Assembly (NCBI GenBank): GCA_022393335.1
Contig: JAJEKB010019116.1
Span: 258-64,257, forward strand
From: Macrotrachela quadricornifera
Taxonomy: Eukaryota > Rotifera > Eurotatoria > Philodinida > Philodinidae
Direction: 5' to 3'
Length of the DNA: 64,000 nt
In this document: piece by piece, positions 38,472 through 49,459 of the stretch
Numbering within the stretch: position 1 is the stretch's first letter
Layout: each line of letters begins with the position of its first letter
Notes under the pieces: generated by a model
Told to the model about the DNA's origin: nothing
The model's input: only the letters and a program-made list of their open reading frames with translations
The model's database searches: none
Program-made: the position numbers and the translations under genes

Positions 38472-38566
38472 ACAAAAAAGACTCTTTTTTTATTAAGTAG
38501 CTTTTCATACATATATTTCTTTTGTTGTAGATTATCATTTGTTATTTACGATAATATTGAATCAAA

Positions 38567-38836
38567 ATGGATATATCTATTGAAAAGAAACAAGAAAATG
38601 TTGGAAAAGTATGACAAACATTTAGTTAATGACTCTTGAAAAAACTGTTTTCATTAAAATATTTAATTCTTTAGATAACACGACAATTCTTTGACTATTC
38701 TTTATCATCGAGCATCATTCAACATTCCAACAATTCTTCATCAACACATATATACTCGAAAAAAAAGACAAGATTTATTAGAGAACCTCACAATGATATT
38801 AATAATGATTTGTGTGGTTGTCCTGAAAAACATTAA
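38567..38836 (+). CDS. Small two-exon protein of unknown function
   Basis: Exons 38567-38608 and 38675-38836, joined across a 66-nt GT..AG intron in one frame, give 67 aa. The protein starts MDISIEKKQENVGK and continues ITRQFFDY, a Ser/His-rich stretch, KKKTRFIREP and a C-terminal CGCPEKH. An acceptor at 38530 precedes the start by 36 nt. No family is recognised. The call rests on intron fit and position between two conserved ORFs. Confidence 0.55.
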
Positions 38837-39023
38837 CTTCTTCTTTTTTTTCTTCATATATACCTATATCCAAATAAAATATATCAATGAACTGTTTCTG
38901 AACTTAAGAATGCAACATAAAAAATATTTCACATAGTGTCGAATTATTTTCTTTTTCTGTTTTTTTTTCTATTTCAGATTTATTCAATAGATTTCTATTT
39001 TTTTCGAACAATACTAACATTTT

Positions 39024-39453
39024 ATGGATATCAATCAAATAGTTCCCAATCCAATGTTTATTTCTCCTTCTCATATTGGTTAGTAAAAGATTTTCTTCGA
39101 TTTTTTTTATCGTTTAATATTTACATATGTTTTGCATCTATATTTTTTTAATAGTTATCAATCCTAATAATCTGATTCATCGACATGAAACACAATTATC
39201 TGACATCAGTATCAATATTAATAATTATATCAATGTATATTCTACTTCACAAATATCAAATGATAATCATTTACATCGTAGTACAATCGAGAAAGATATG
39301 AAAAATGAAAATCATGAAAACAATCAAGAAGAAAAAGATGATACAGACAAGAATGATGATAACAAAACTATTCTGGAAAATGATAGTGATACTGACAGTA
39401 ATTATTATACACCAATAACAATAAGTGATGCTGATGAAGAAGATACTAATTAA
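39024..39453 (+). CDS. Acidic-tailed protein, paralogue of the 58.0-kb gene
   Basis: Exons 39024-39078 and 39155-39453 (intron 76 nt) give 117 aa. The N-terminal half contains SININNYINVYSTSQIS, the C-terminal half is Asp/Glu/Asn-rich and ends DADEEDTN. The gene at 58013-58563 has the same layout: VNIKNCINFNISDQDS, then RIETDMD where this protein has TIEKDMK, then a long acidic tail. In both places the next gene downstream belongs to the C-terminal-module family. Acidic tails often mediate binding to basic proteins or nucleic-acid mimicry; that role is not shown here. Confidence 0.75.
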
Positions 39454-39704
39454 TATTAATCATAATTTATTCAATTTCTACATTATATAAACTATATCTA
39501 TAGATTTTTCTCATTTCTTCTTTACTTTTTTGTTCTACATATCATCAATTTTGTTGAGAAAACATAGGTTTTTTATTATTTAACCTGTGATAGTAGTAGT
39601 AGTGATAGTACTAGTTAGTTATTTCTTCTTTTGTAGATTAACTTTATATTACTATTATCTGCGATTTTCATTAATTACAATTAATTTTCAAGTCATTTTC
39701 TTCC

Positions 39705-40034
39705 ATGTCATCAACATTAGGACAACCAACAGCTCAAGACGAATTCGAACAACAAAATATGAATACAGAAAATACTCCACCACAATTATTACAAATACCA
39801 ACAACATCGGTAATTTCAACACAAATACCAATACTAAGCGAACATCCCTACATGGGAAGTACTGTAGAAGATGACATGATAGGTCAAATTGATATGATAA
39901 TTCGTCGTGTTTTAACAAGACCAAATCATCAATCACCTTATCGATACAATTTTCAATGGACAATCAATGAAGAACCTAATCTTAATTATACTGTAATATT
40001 ATCCATCAAAGAACCTTCATCAATATTGAATTAA
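39705..40034 (+). CDS. Small protein with conserved C-terminal module (member 2)
   Basis: A 109-aa single-exon ORF 69 nt after the acceptor at 39636. The N-terminus is Gln/Thr/Pro-rich. The module occupies about residues 56-109: QIDMIIRRVL, P-N-H-Q-S-P-Y, FQWTINEEP, then TVILSI and a P-S-S end. AATAAA follows within a few bases of the stop. The antisense frame over the same DNA is a shadow. Function unknown. Confidence 0.8.
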   Translation: MSSTLGQPTAQDEFEQQNMNTENTPPQLLQIPTTSVISTQIPILSEHPYMGSTVEDDMIGQIDMIIRRVLTRPNHQSPYRYNFQWTINEEPNLNYTVILSIKEPSSILN

Positions 40035-40289
40035 CAATAAAATAAAAAATTAACAAACTGTTATAGTTTTTTCTTCGAATAAAACTTCACATATGCTTAT
40101 TTTTCTAAATTTCTGTATTATGTTGTTTTTCTTGTCTTAGATTATTAACATTATACTTTATCGATATTAATAACAAAGAATCAACACTCAATCTTGATCC
40201 AATACGTAAGTTTATATAAAATATTATCTAACATACAAGCCGTTATCTTGTTCGTCTAGATTGTGCGTATAAATTCAAATATTTCATTT

Positions 40290-40712
40290 ATGGCTCATCA
40301 AAATAATAGTCAAGAAAATAATAATATTCATAATTTAGATCATATATCGAGTTTACTTACTCCTCCATTAACAACTCAAGATAATAATCAACAGCAACAA
40401 CAAGCAATAGTACTTATTCATGCTAATAATAACAATAATCACGACGATGACAACAACAATATGGAATTGATACCATCACAAAGCATATCACAAAATTCTT
40501 TGGTATCATTAAGTTCTTTCTATTCGACAAGTTCACAAGAAAGACAAGCTGATCAATTATTTGATAAAATTGAAGATATGCTTTGTGAGTATATGCGTGA
40601 ATCTAATCGACATTATTTACATTGTCGTGTACTTCGTTGGAGTCTTGATGATGATCTAACAAATCAATTTAGTGCTGTAGTCATCATTAACCCACCTACG
40701 AAAAAACGTTAA
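40290..40712 (+). CDS. Small protein with conserved C-terminal module (member 3)
   Basis: A 140-aa ORF starting at MAHQNNSQ. The 5' UTR has an acceptor at 40140, a short exon and a cis intron at 40206-40259 (gtaagt..ctag), which excludes upstream non-ATG starts. The N-terminus is Asn/Gln/Asp-rich low complexity. The module is at about residues 87-140: KIEDMLCEYM, E-S-N-R, LRWSLDDD, AVVIIN and P-P-T-K. This is the most diverged of the five copies. Function unknown. Confidence 0.8.
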   Translation: MAHQNNSQENNNIHNLDHISSLLTPPLTTQDNNQQQQQAIVLIHANNNNNHDDDNNNMELIPSQSISQNSLVSLSSFYSTSSQERQADQLFDKIEDMLCEYMRESNRHYLHCRVLRWSLDDDLTNQFSAVVIINPPTKKR

Positions 40713-41272
40713 TTAGAAATAATAGTATACATCTATAAAATGATTTTGTTTTGTCTTATTCCTCTTTGTCATCAAACATGTTTCATTTATTCTTGATTAA
40801 ATGGATATAACTTTAATTTTTGACTTTATTCTAGAATATAATCATATATTTCTTTTGTTTATTATAGATTGTTTTCATAGATATTTCCTAATCTCAATAA
40901 TTAAATTCATATATATCTTAATTCATAGAATTATTTTATATCGTCGATACAAACAAAATCTCTTTGTTTCTGTCAAATATTTTAATTGTAGGCAAGATTT
41001 ATATGAAGAAATGTCATTGTATACAATAGGTAATTTTTCCTAAACATAAAAATAATTTCTATAAATTCACCATCTTTTTACTATTCTAGAGTGATTTTTT
41101 AATTTCTTTTTTAGAATATTTGTGATATTTCTTATGTTGCCAGGTTTTATGTGTTTTTTATGACGCAAAGAACCTTCATATGCTTTTTTGTTTCATATTA
41201 TCATATAAATTATTATATTTTTATTTTTTTTTATATATTTATTTCAGTATATATATAGTTTGCTTATTAGCA
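40713..41272. other. Intergenic or 5' UTR exons, no gene seen
   Basis: It contains plausible acceptors at about 40868 (attatag) and 40992 (attgtag) and a donor at about 41031 (gtaattt), so parts may be untranslated exons of the next gene. Open frames here are AT-rich and unsupported. Confidence 0.4.
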
Positions 41273-41835
41273 ATGTCATCAAAACAAAATCTACCATCAA
41301 CAACACAGCGTAAACATGATAATCAAGAAGAAAAAGAACTTGAAAAACGTTTCAATTTTACACATCGACAATATTCTTCTCAACCAATATTACCACAAGG
41401 TTAGAGTACTACTATTTTGTTTATATAAATATATTAAGTGTAAAAGATATCGTCAGACTATGTTTATTATTATTTAGATCAAGTTAAAACATTGAGTACT
41501 CCTATCTATGGACAACAAAGAATAGGACTCAATTTACCTGAAGTAATTTTTTTACCAAGAATAAGTTTAGCATCGAATTCTTCATCAAATTTTGAACTCG
41601 ATCAAACTGCTGCAAGAATTCGGAATTCACTATCCTCATTTCGAATTTTAGGTAAATTTATTGTGATAGTTTTACTTCATTCTTTATTGTATTATATTAT
41701 TTGTTATATAATATAGTTCAATCTAATAATGGTCATAATCATATTGCATATGTTGATTCAAATTCAAATAATACAGATGAAAATAATCAACAACGAAATA
41801 CACAATCTAATTCTTTATCAACTTGGCCAGTTTAA
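41273..41835 (+). CDS. Three-exon protein of unknown function
   Basis: Exons 41273-41399, 41478-41651 and 41717-41835 with introns of 78 and 65 nt keep one frame and give 139 aa. An acceptor (tttatttcag) ends at 41247, 25 nt before the start. The protein begins MSSKQNLPSTTQRK, has a middle part with RIGLNLPEVIFLPRISLAS, and an Asn/Gln/Ser-rich end. It lacks the C-terminal module of its neighbours. I do not recognise it. The intron fit and position in the cluster support a real gene. Confidence 0.7.
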
Positions 41836-42128
41836 CAAAAACAGTTTATAATTAATATATTACTGTCTATTAGAGAAGAAAGAAAACTAATTGATTGTTG
41901 TTATTATTGTTATTATCATCGATATATTCTCTTCAATAAAACTGAATATTAATAAATTCCTAGTTTCTCATACTTATATTGAGAATTTATTCAATGTATT
42001 ATATATATTCAGATATTCAGATATTTTTCTTGTATTTCAGATAGATATATTCATTTAAAATTAATATATTAACATTAATCTATATTAATTGAATTAACAA
42101 ATTTGAAAAATCAATATTTATTCAATTT

Positions 42129-42710
42129 ATGGAACAAAATAATAATAATAATCCAAATAATACACAACAGAGTAGTTCATCATTTGCTGATCATGCTCAA
42201 GGTCATTGGTACAGTCATTTAACATCTCCAATTCATGCTGTTCCGGTAATAACTACAAATAGTACTTCGACGGAGATAACTAATATTCTATCGAGAATAA
42301 CAACTGATCAAGAACAAACGGAAGAAATTACTTATATGGATACTATTGACATTTCTACAGATGAAAACAATGAAAACATCAATAATAATAATAAGAATAA
42401 TAATCAAGGCGATAATCGTATTCAACAACAAAGTATAGAAACAAGTCAACATCGTCGATTATCTGAAGAATGGTTACCTCCTGCTACTTCAACACCAATA
42501 ACAACTGTTCCTATAGATATTCTTCGTTCTCAAGAAGATGATGAAAATGAATTATTTAATAATATTGAACAAATTATACGAAATTTTACACAGCAACCTA
42601 ATCGTCGTTATCCTTTAACTCGTATTATTCAATGGACGACAATGAATGATCAAACAATGATGGAATATGTTACTGTAGTCGTTATTAATAGACCATCTAT
42701 TATTCTTTAA
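42129..42710 (+). CDS. Small protein with conserved C-terminal module (member 4)
   Basis: A 193-aa single-exon ORF, 89 nt after the acceptor at 42040. The N-terminal ~135 residues are Asn/Gln/Thr/Ser-rich. The module at about residues 137-193 reads LFNNIEQIIRNF, Q-P-N-R-R-Y-P, IIQWTTMND, VTVVVINRPS, closest to the copy at 58902 (LFENIENLVREF .. RPNREYP .. VIRWTIGE .. VTVVINRPT). AATAAA overlaps the stop region. Function unknown. Confidence 0.82.
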   Translation: MEQNNNNNPNNTQQSSSSFADHAQGHWYSHLTSPIHAVPVITTNSTSTEITNILSRITTDQEQTEEITYMDTIDISTDENNENINNNNKNNNQGDNRIQQQSIETSQHRRLSEEWLPPATSTPITTVPIDILRSQEDDENELFNNIEQIIRNFTQQPNRRYPLTRIIQWTTMNDQTMMEYVTVVVINRPSIIL

Positions 42711-43124
42711 ATAAAAACAAATAAATTCTCTTCAGATTTTCTCTTTGTTCTTATTTTTCTTCTGTCTATCTGTATCTATCGATATATTTTTTTTTCATTT
42801 TTAGATTGATTATCTACATCGCAATTTATATATTGTACAATATCGACACAAATCAAACACAAGCCTTCATTCTTAAGAAAAATTTATCATACATAAAAAT
42901 TTTCAAAATATATAAGAAACTTCATAATATTCTTTTCTAGAATTATAAAAAGAAAATGTTCTAATCATATTAATTTTGTTTTTTCTAAAAAGTATATTTT
43001 AGAAAAATCATTACGTATTAATATTATGCATATATATACACATTTATCTTTATAGAATAACTGAAGCTAGTAATATTCATATTCAATTTTAAGAATAAAA
43101 ACAAACATACAAGGTATTTATCAT

Positions 43125-46100
43125 ATGAGTACTGTAAGTGAAAAAGAAAATTTTCAAGGTTCAATTTGCCATATTTTATTTTTGAATAATAGGGAACAAC
43201 AATTTAATACTATTATGGATATTGTTGATGAGGACGGTGATTCAGTTAAATACACAGAACATATTTTAAATGCTTCGTTTACATCAGGTTATTTAAATTT
43301 AATTCTCAACAAAGACAAAAAAGAAATTGAGGATATATTATTTGCTGATAGTATTTCTATTAATGATAATGATAATGATAAGGATAATGATAATGATAAT
43401 GATATTGAAGTAAATTAATTCTTTTGTGTACAATTTTATCAGTTTTTCTTCTTTTTTCGTTTTACTATTTAGATTATCCAATATAATGTACAAACTGAAA
43501 ATTTATCACAAAAATTAAGCCAATTATCTACAGAAAATGATAATAATGAAATTGAACCACCTATTGTAACTTATAAAAGACAACGATCATCTAGTGCAAC
43601 ACCATCTACTCCGAATATAATTACAAAAAAAATTAAAATGATCGATGATTCAGATGTTATTGATGATAATGATATTGATAATAATACTAGTACTGAACAT
43701 AGACAAATACCAAGATTTTTCTCTATAACAAATCAAACTTTCGAATCTATAATGAAAAAAGTCTTACATACAGCAAGAACTGATTCACTTCAAATGAATG
43801 ATTTACAACAAATTGCATTATTAACATATCGAATTCATGAACTTTATATTGATAAAGAAATTAAAAGAATTTATTTACAATCAGGCACAGGTACATTAAA
43901 AGAATCAGAATCTTTCAAATTAATAGAAATTGATCGACGAGTTTGGCCTAAGCAAGTACAATCTGAAATTATTAAAAAACCTATTATAACAATAACAACA
44001 ATGGATAGAATAAATCCGGTAAGTGAACATGAAGATTATGAAAATTTTGTTCGACAATATTTACAAAAAATTAATGATCAAATTAAACAATATCAAGAAC
44101 AACTTGATGAAAAGAAAAAAAAATTAACTGGTTTTACGACTACTATAGAACAAGCTATTCAAAATTATCTTAATGAATATGGTATTAAACCACTTCAAAT
44201 GAAATGTGATTTAAAAATAGCCTTAATTAAGTATGATTATATTGATGAAATATTAGAACGACAATATTTACAAGAAAATCCAAATGAATATCAAGTAAAT
44301 TTTTATTATAACTGATTTTTTAAAAGTAAAATTCTTTTTATATATTTTCTATTGTATCTGAAAATTAGATTCAAATTGCTAAACGTCTATGTACAACTAA
44401 AAATCAAGTTGAAAAATCAAAACGTGAATTACTTGAATTAAAACAAAGAGTCTTCTATAATAAACCACCTAAATCATATGATTCAATAGCTCAATCGATA
44501 TTACCTTCAACAACTTCATCATTATCGACTACTACAACCAATGATATCTATATACAACAACACTTTATAAATAAATATGAGAGAATAATAAAACAAAAAA
44601 ATCTTGATACTATGGCTAAACATTTACATAAAGCAGAAATAAAATATTATCAAGATGAAAATCTTTTTCAAGATCAATTGAAAGAAATGTGGGCAAATCA
44701 TCGTAATTTAGTTCAAAATCAAGAAATGTCTCAAACATTAACTAATATACTTGAACAACGATTTAAAAATATAACTGATCGATGGAAGCATCTTTATACC
44801 TATCGAATCAACTATTATTTGAAAAATTCATACGATAAATTAGAAGATGTAAGCAATAATACGAATAATAATAATAATAATAATGAAAAACAAGAAATAA
44901 AGAAAATAATTGGGTTTATGCCATGTCTTCTTCTATCTGATACAACCATATATCCATTTAATGATAAACAACTACAATTATTAAATCGTGGACCAACATA
45001 TGTGTCACCATGTCAAATGTTTGTTTCATCTTTATATCCATCAATCGATGATATTTTGAAAAGACAATTTGCCCCATTAAAACATCAACTAGCTAGTTTA
45101 TTAACGAAACATAAAGTCAATATACATTTGCAAATGGCATTTCAAAATAAACTTTATCAAGAATTTAAAAATCTATTTTCTCTATCAATACCATCAGATA
45201 TTCGGCAACGTACATTGTATGAATTGAAATTAATTCAAACAATTCAATATACATTAAAAGAAAATAATCTCATTTTACGACGAACTGCTGATAATATGAA
45301 TACATTTTATCTAGTAGGTCGTCAAGATTTTGAAACAAAAGCAGATGATTACTTAAAAAAAAGTGATGCTTATGAAGTTATATTGACAATGGACAATGAT
45401 GATAACGCTAACAGTGACAATAATAATAATAAAAATAATGAAGACAAAGTACAAATGAAATTAAAAGAAATAATGGAAATAATCAATAGAGGATTGAAAA
45501 TTTTAAAAATAACAAAAGCATTAAAAGATGATATAGTAGATAAATTATTGATTAATACAAATAATAAAAAAATTCAATTATCATATTTATATTTTTTACC
45601 AAATGTTTCTCAAGTAAAGATTTTAATTATTTTTAAGATGTGTATTTCTATATCTATATTTATTTATCTCTATTTTTATTTATTCAGAAGAATGATAATA
45701 TGGTATCATTAATACCATATATTACATCTGAATATAGTGTAACATCAAAACTTGCTAAATATGTTAATCAATTACTACGACCATTTGCTGATGATGAAAT
45801 GAATTCAATAATATTTTTGAATGAAATTGATTTTATTCAAAAATTAATTCAATACGCTCATATTGAACATCGCTTAACTTCGACAACAACATTTTGTACA
45901 ATTGAATTTACTAATTTTTATACATTATCAACACATCGAATAATGATTGACACAATTATTAGTTTTTTAAACGATCATTTAGCATCAAATCGTCTTAATA
46001 AAATACCAATTGTTACTATTAAAAATCTCTTAGAATTAATTCTTTCGAACAATATATTTGTTTATAAAGAAAAAATTTATCAATTCCTTAAAGGTTGTCC

Positions 46101-47030
46101 AAACACAATGCCATTAAGTGAAACATTATCACATATTTATTTATTTCAATGGCAAAAAAATTTATTAAACTTCATAAATGAAAACAATAAACGAGAATTA
46201 TTTGGAAGGTAATATCATTTTCTCTGTTATTTTAATGTATAACAAAACTTTTATATTTTTCTTTTCTTTCCTATTTTTATTTCCTATATAGATATAAAGA
46301 TAAAATCTTTTTTACATGGAATGGTTCACATGATAAACTTCATCAATTTATAGATATTCTAACACAAAAATATCCAAATGTACAATGTCAAACAATCATA
46401 GGAACAAATGTACATTTTTTAAATGCTTATATTGAAAATCAACACGGTCAATTATATACTCGAGTATATCATAATCCAGCAATTCAAAATTATATTTTAT
46501 CATATGTAATACATCATTCAACATTACAACATAGTCGATGGCTTCAAGCAGCTCTTATTCGTGCTGTCTGTTATTGTTCATCAGTTCATGATTTTCAACA
46601 ACAACGAATCTATTTAGAATTAACTTATCTATGTAATGGCTATTCAGTATATTTTATTGAATGTCATATACAAAATTTTTTTAATTATTTTCATGCTGAA
46701 ACGATGCGATATTTATTAGATCAAACAGAATATGATAAATTTCGTCAACAATGGTTTGATTTAATGAATAATCAGCAAAAACTTTCAAATAAACTTCAAC
46801 AAATCGATAATAATGGCCAATTAATATGTTTGAACTACTTATATCAATATGGTCCACGATGTGAATTCAAGAAAAAATTTCATGATCTTTGGAATAAATA
46901 TTTTAATACACATTCAACATTATCCGAAAAAAATCTAACAATTCTTCTAAGTACGAAACATTTATATTCATCAAATGATTTATTAACTAATTATAATTCA
47001 TATTATCATTGGAAACAATCATTAGAATAA
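43125..47030 (+). CDS. Athena/Penelope-type reverse transcriptase homologue, probably catalytically dead
   Basis: Five exons (43125-43409, 43473-44294, 44369-45613, 45688-46208, 46292-47030; introns 63-83 nt) add up to 3612 nt in one frame, 1203 aa. The N-terminus is acidic, then Gln/Lys-rich coiled-coil-like segments follow. Penelope/Athena landmarks in order are LLNRGPTYVSPCQ, LYFLPN, the C-terminal LNAYIENQHGQLYTRVYH and ALIRAVCYCSS, and NGYSVYFIECHIQNFF. Catalytic positions are changed: the palm segment usually read as FDV..LYT is IEFTNFYT (Glu near 857), the KGGAMGSP loop is KGCPNTMP, and the YIDD box is YKDK (about 959-962). No stop or frameshift is present despite these losses. It is the last ORF of the cluster. 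An active RT must come from elsewhere if this element still moves. Confidence 0.88.
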
Positions 47031-47635
47031 GAAATATATTGAAAAGTAAAATATAACCTATTAAATTTTATCATCTTTTTTCCTTATAGTATTTTCATTT
47101 ATTTCTGATATAGTATATATTTATTATTCACATATTTTGCATTGGATATTCAATATATTATCCCATTGTTACTTACTATATTATAGTATTATCTTTTTAG
47201 ACAAAAAGACTTAAACATATTGTCGTCTATCAATTGTATATTTGTATACTATACATTATCTGTAGTCAAATTTATACTATTTTCTTTTTCTTTTCTTCAT
47301 ATTACAGTAAAGTGTCGTCATGATTTCCGTATGAATTATTCTATTTTCTTCTAATTGATCATGAGAACATAATACTATATTATCATCTAAGTTTGTGTTA
47401 TCGATTTTCTATTCATTTTCATTTATTTTTTATTTTTCTTTATATTACTTTTCTTCGTGTTGTTATTGTTATGCATAGTATCTGTAGATATGTTGTTTCA
47501 TTATTTCAAAAAAACTAAATATATTTTCTATATGATCTTTAATATCTTATATCTATCGAGAATATAATTCGTATACATAATTGAACTATATCACAAAATT
47601 TCAAACAGAAAAAGATTAAATTTTAGTCTGCATTA
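47031..47635. other. AT-rich spacer, no gene seen
   Basis: Follows the stop of the RT-like gene. Only T-rich, non-coding sequence is visible. Confidence 0.5.
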
Positions 47636-47639
47636 TAAA

Positions 47640-48035
47640 TACAATTTTAGCTAGACAGAAAACCGTTACAGACAGAACGAAAAGAAATAAAGCTTAATTT
47701 ACATTAGCACTAGAAGTTCGTCGGACAAACAAATTTCAGGAATAGAACGAGATAAAATCAAGACATGGAAACCGTTAGAAACAGAACGAGATAAAGTCAA
47801 GACATGGAAAACCGTTAGAAACAGAACGAGATAAAATCAAGACATGGAAAACCGTTAGAAACAGAACGAGATAAAATCAAGACATGGAAAACCGTTAGAA
47901 ACAGAATGAGATAAAATCAAGACATGGAAAACCGTTAGAAACAGAACGAGATAAAATTCAAAACCTAGAAAATCGTTAGAAACAAAAAGAGAAAAAGCTG
48001 ACAGACGAAAAACCGTTACCGACAGAACGAGAAAA
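47640..48035. repeat. 40-bp tandem array carrying ACCGTTA
   Basis: aaccgttaga recurs at 47771, 47811, 47851, 47891 and 47931, an exact 40-bp period with gaaacagaacgagataaaat and caagacatgg. Flanking looser copies (accgttacagacagaacga near 47668, accgttaccgacagaacgag near 48011) extend it. The reverse of ccgtta is taacgg, which fits the Myb recognition consensus YAACKG. A gene starts at 48222. Confidence 0.9.
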
Positions 48036-48221
48036 GAAAAAAAATAATAAACATGATTTATCTTTTAATTCTAATCATTACTTTAATTTCTTTTTTGGTT
48101 ATCGTTCAAAGTAATCCTTTTATATTCATATAATTTTTTATTTTTATAATTAATTCTTCTTTAATTAGCTATACAAATTTTCCATTTATTATTCAATACT
48201 TCTTCTACTTTACATTGCACT

Positions 48222-48662
48222 ATGAGTTATACGTGTGTTAACATTATGAAAAATATTTATTATCAATTATTTTTCAACGATAAACTAAGCTATGACCAAC
48301 AAATATATCTTCTGAATCATAATAATTGCATTGAAATTTTTTCAATTGGAAAAATATTTAATTATTTAATACAATTAATATTATATGATCATACTCGTCA
48401 AGTCTATCTTTTCAATATCAATAGACTTAGTTGGTTTTTATTAAATATTCTTGAAAACAGTCATATTCATATTTACCGTTTTTTCAATAATAATAATAAC
48501 AACAACAACTATGATGATGATGAGGATGATACAGAAGATTATGTTGAAGATATCGAGGATAATGAATCAAATTATGATGACTACGATGATTTAGAAAATC
48601 TTATATTGGATGATCTGGAAATTGAATATCATTTCAATAATATTCATCATAATATAAATTAA
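48222..48662 (+). CDS. Protein of unknown function with acidic tail
   Basis: A 146-aa single-exon ORF preceded by an acceptor (ttaattag, ending 48168). The N-terminal ~95 residues are hydrophobic and Tyr/Asn/Ile-rich (MSYTCVNIMKNIYYQLFF, NINRLSWFLLNILENSH). A run of Asn leads into an Asp/Glu-rich tail with DDDEDDTEDYVEDIED, ending with Asn/His. It lacks the recognisable module of the neighbouring family. Position after the ACCGTTA array and the codon pattern support a gene. Function unknown. Confidence 0.65.
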   Translation: MSYTCVNIMKNIYYQLFFNDKLSYDQQIYLLNHNNCIEIFSIGKIFNYLIQLILYDHTRQVYLFNINRLSWFLLNILENSHIHIYRFFNNNNNNNNYDDDEDDTEDYVEDIEDNESNYDDYDDLENLILDDLEIEYHFNNIHHNIN

Positions 48663-49459
48663 TCTAGATCTGATTCATATGGCCAGCATCATCATATTAA
48701 ACTGTTGTCTTTTCTTTTCGTTTTTTTCTTCTGTTCTTAAAATAAAATTGAATGATTTACTTTGATCATAACGTCTTTTCAGATTCTTCATTAATTCATA
48801 TAGCATAATGCAATAATGAAAGAAATCTTTTTAAATGGTTGCATATAAAAAACGAATATTTTCTCCGAGCCATAGATCAAATATTTATATACACACTCAT
48901 CAAATAGTGGAGCTAAACTGTCTACGATATGTATATTCATGCAGTACTGAACACTGAAATATAAATAGGATTTTTTGTAGATTTTTCACTAACATTTAAA
49001 AAAATTGTTTAAAAAATTATTTTCTACTTTTCAAATATTCTTTCAATATCGAGCCATCTTCTTCTTATCCACATTATTGATATTGTCTTGAGAAACACTT
49101 CATGCTATTTTTAAGAAGAGAAATTAGATGAGAATTTCAAAAACAAGATTCAGAGAAGTAGTTTTGAAGTTCCTTGTAACTTGATAATGAAAATAGTTTT
49201 TCAATATTGATCGTTGTCATATTACATTCGAAGCTATTTTCCTTTTCATGAGATCATAAACTTTTTTCTAATCCTTTTCACTAGATTGTTTTACCCATAA
49301 CGATTATTAAAAAGCTTCATGCATTAACACTACACATTCGAAGACATTTCTTATACTTTTAATTGGAATTTAAACGCTATATTGTATTCAATATTGACCT
49401 TTAGAAATCTTCTATAATAACTTTGATAAAAAAAAACTAAATTATTTACTTGAATAACG
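48663..49459. other. AT-rich spacer, no gene seen
   Basis: No reading frame, RNA gene or repeat of note; the AT-rich satellite begins to appear at its right edge. Confidence 0.45.

Noticed and set aside
40801..41043. 80-aa Ile/Leu-rich ORF between two cluster genes
   Set aside because: Overlaps splice-like acceptors and has composition of untranslated AT-rich DNA.
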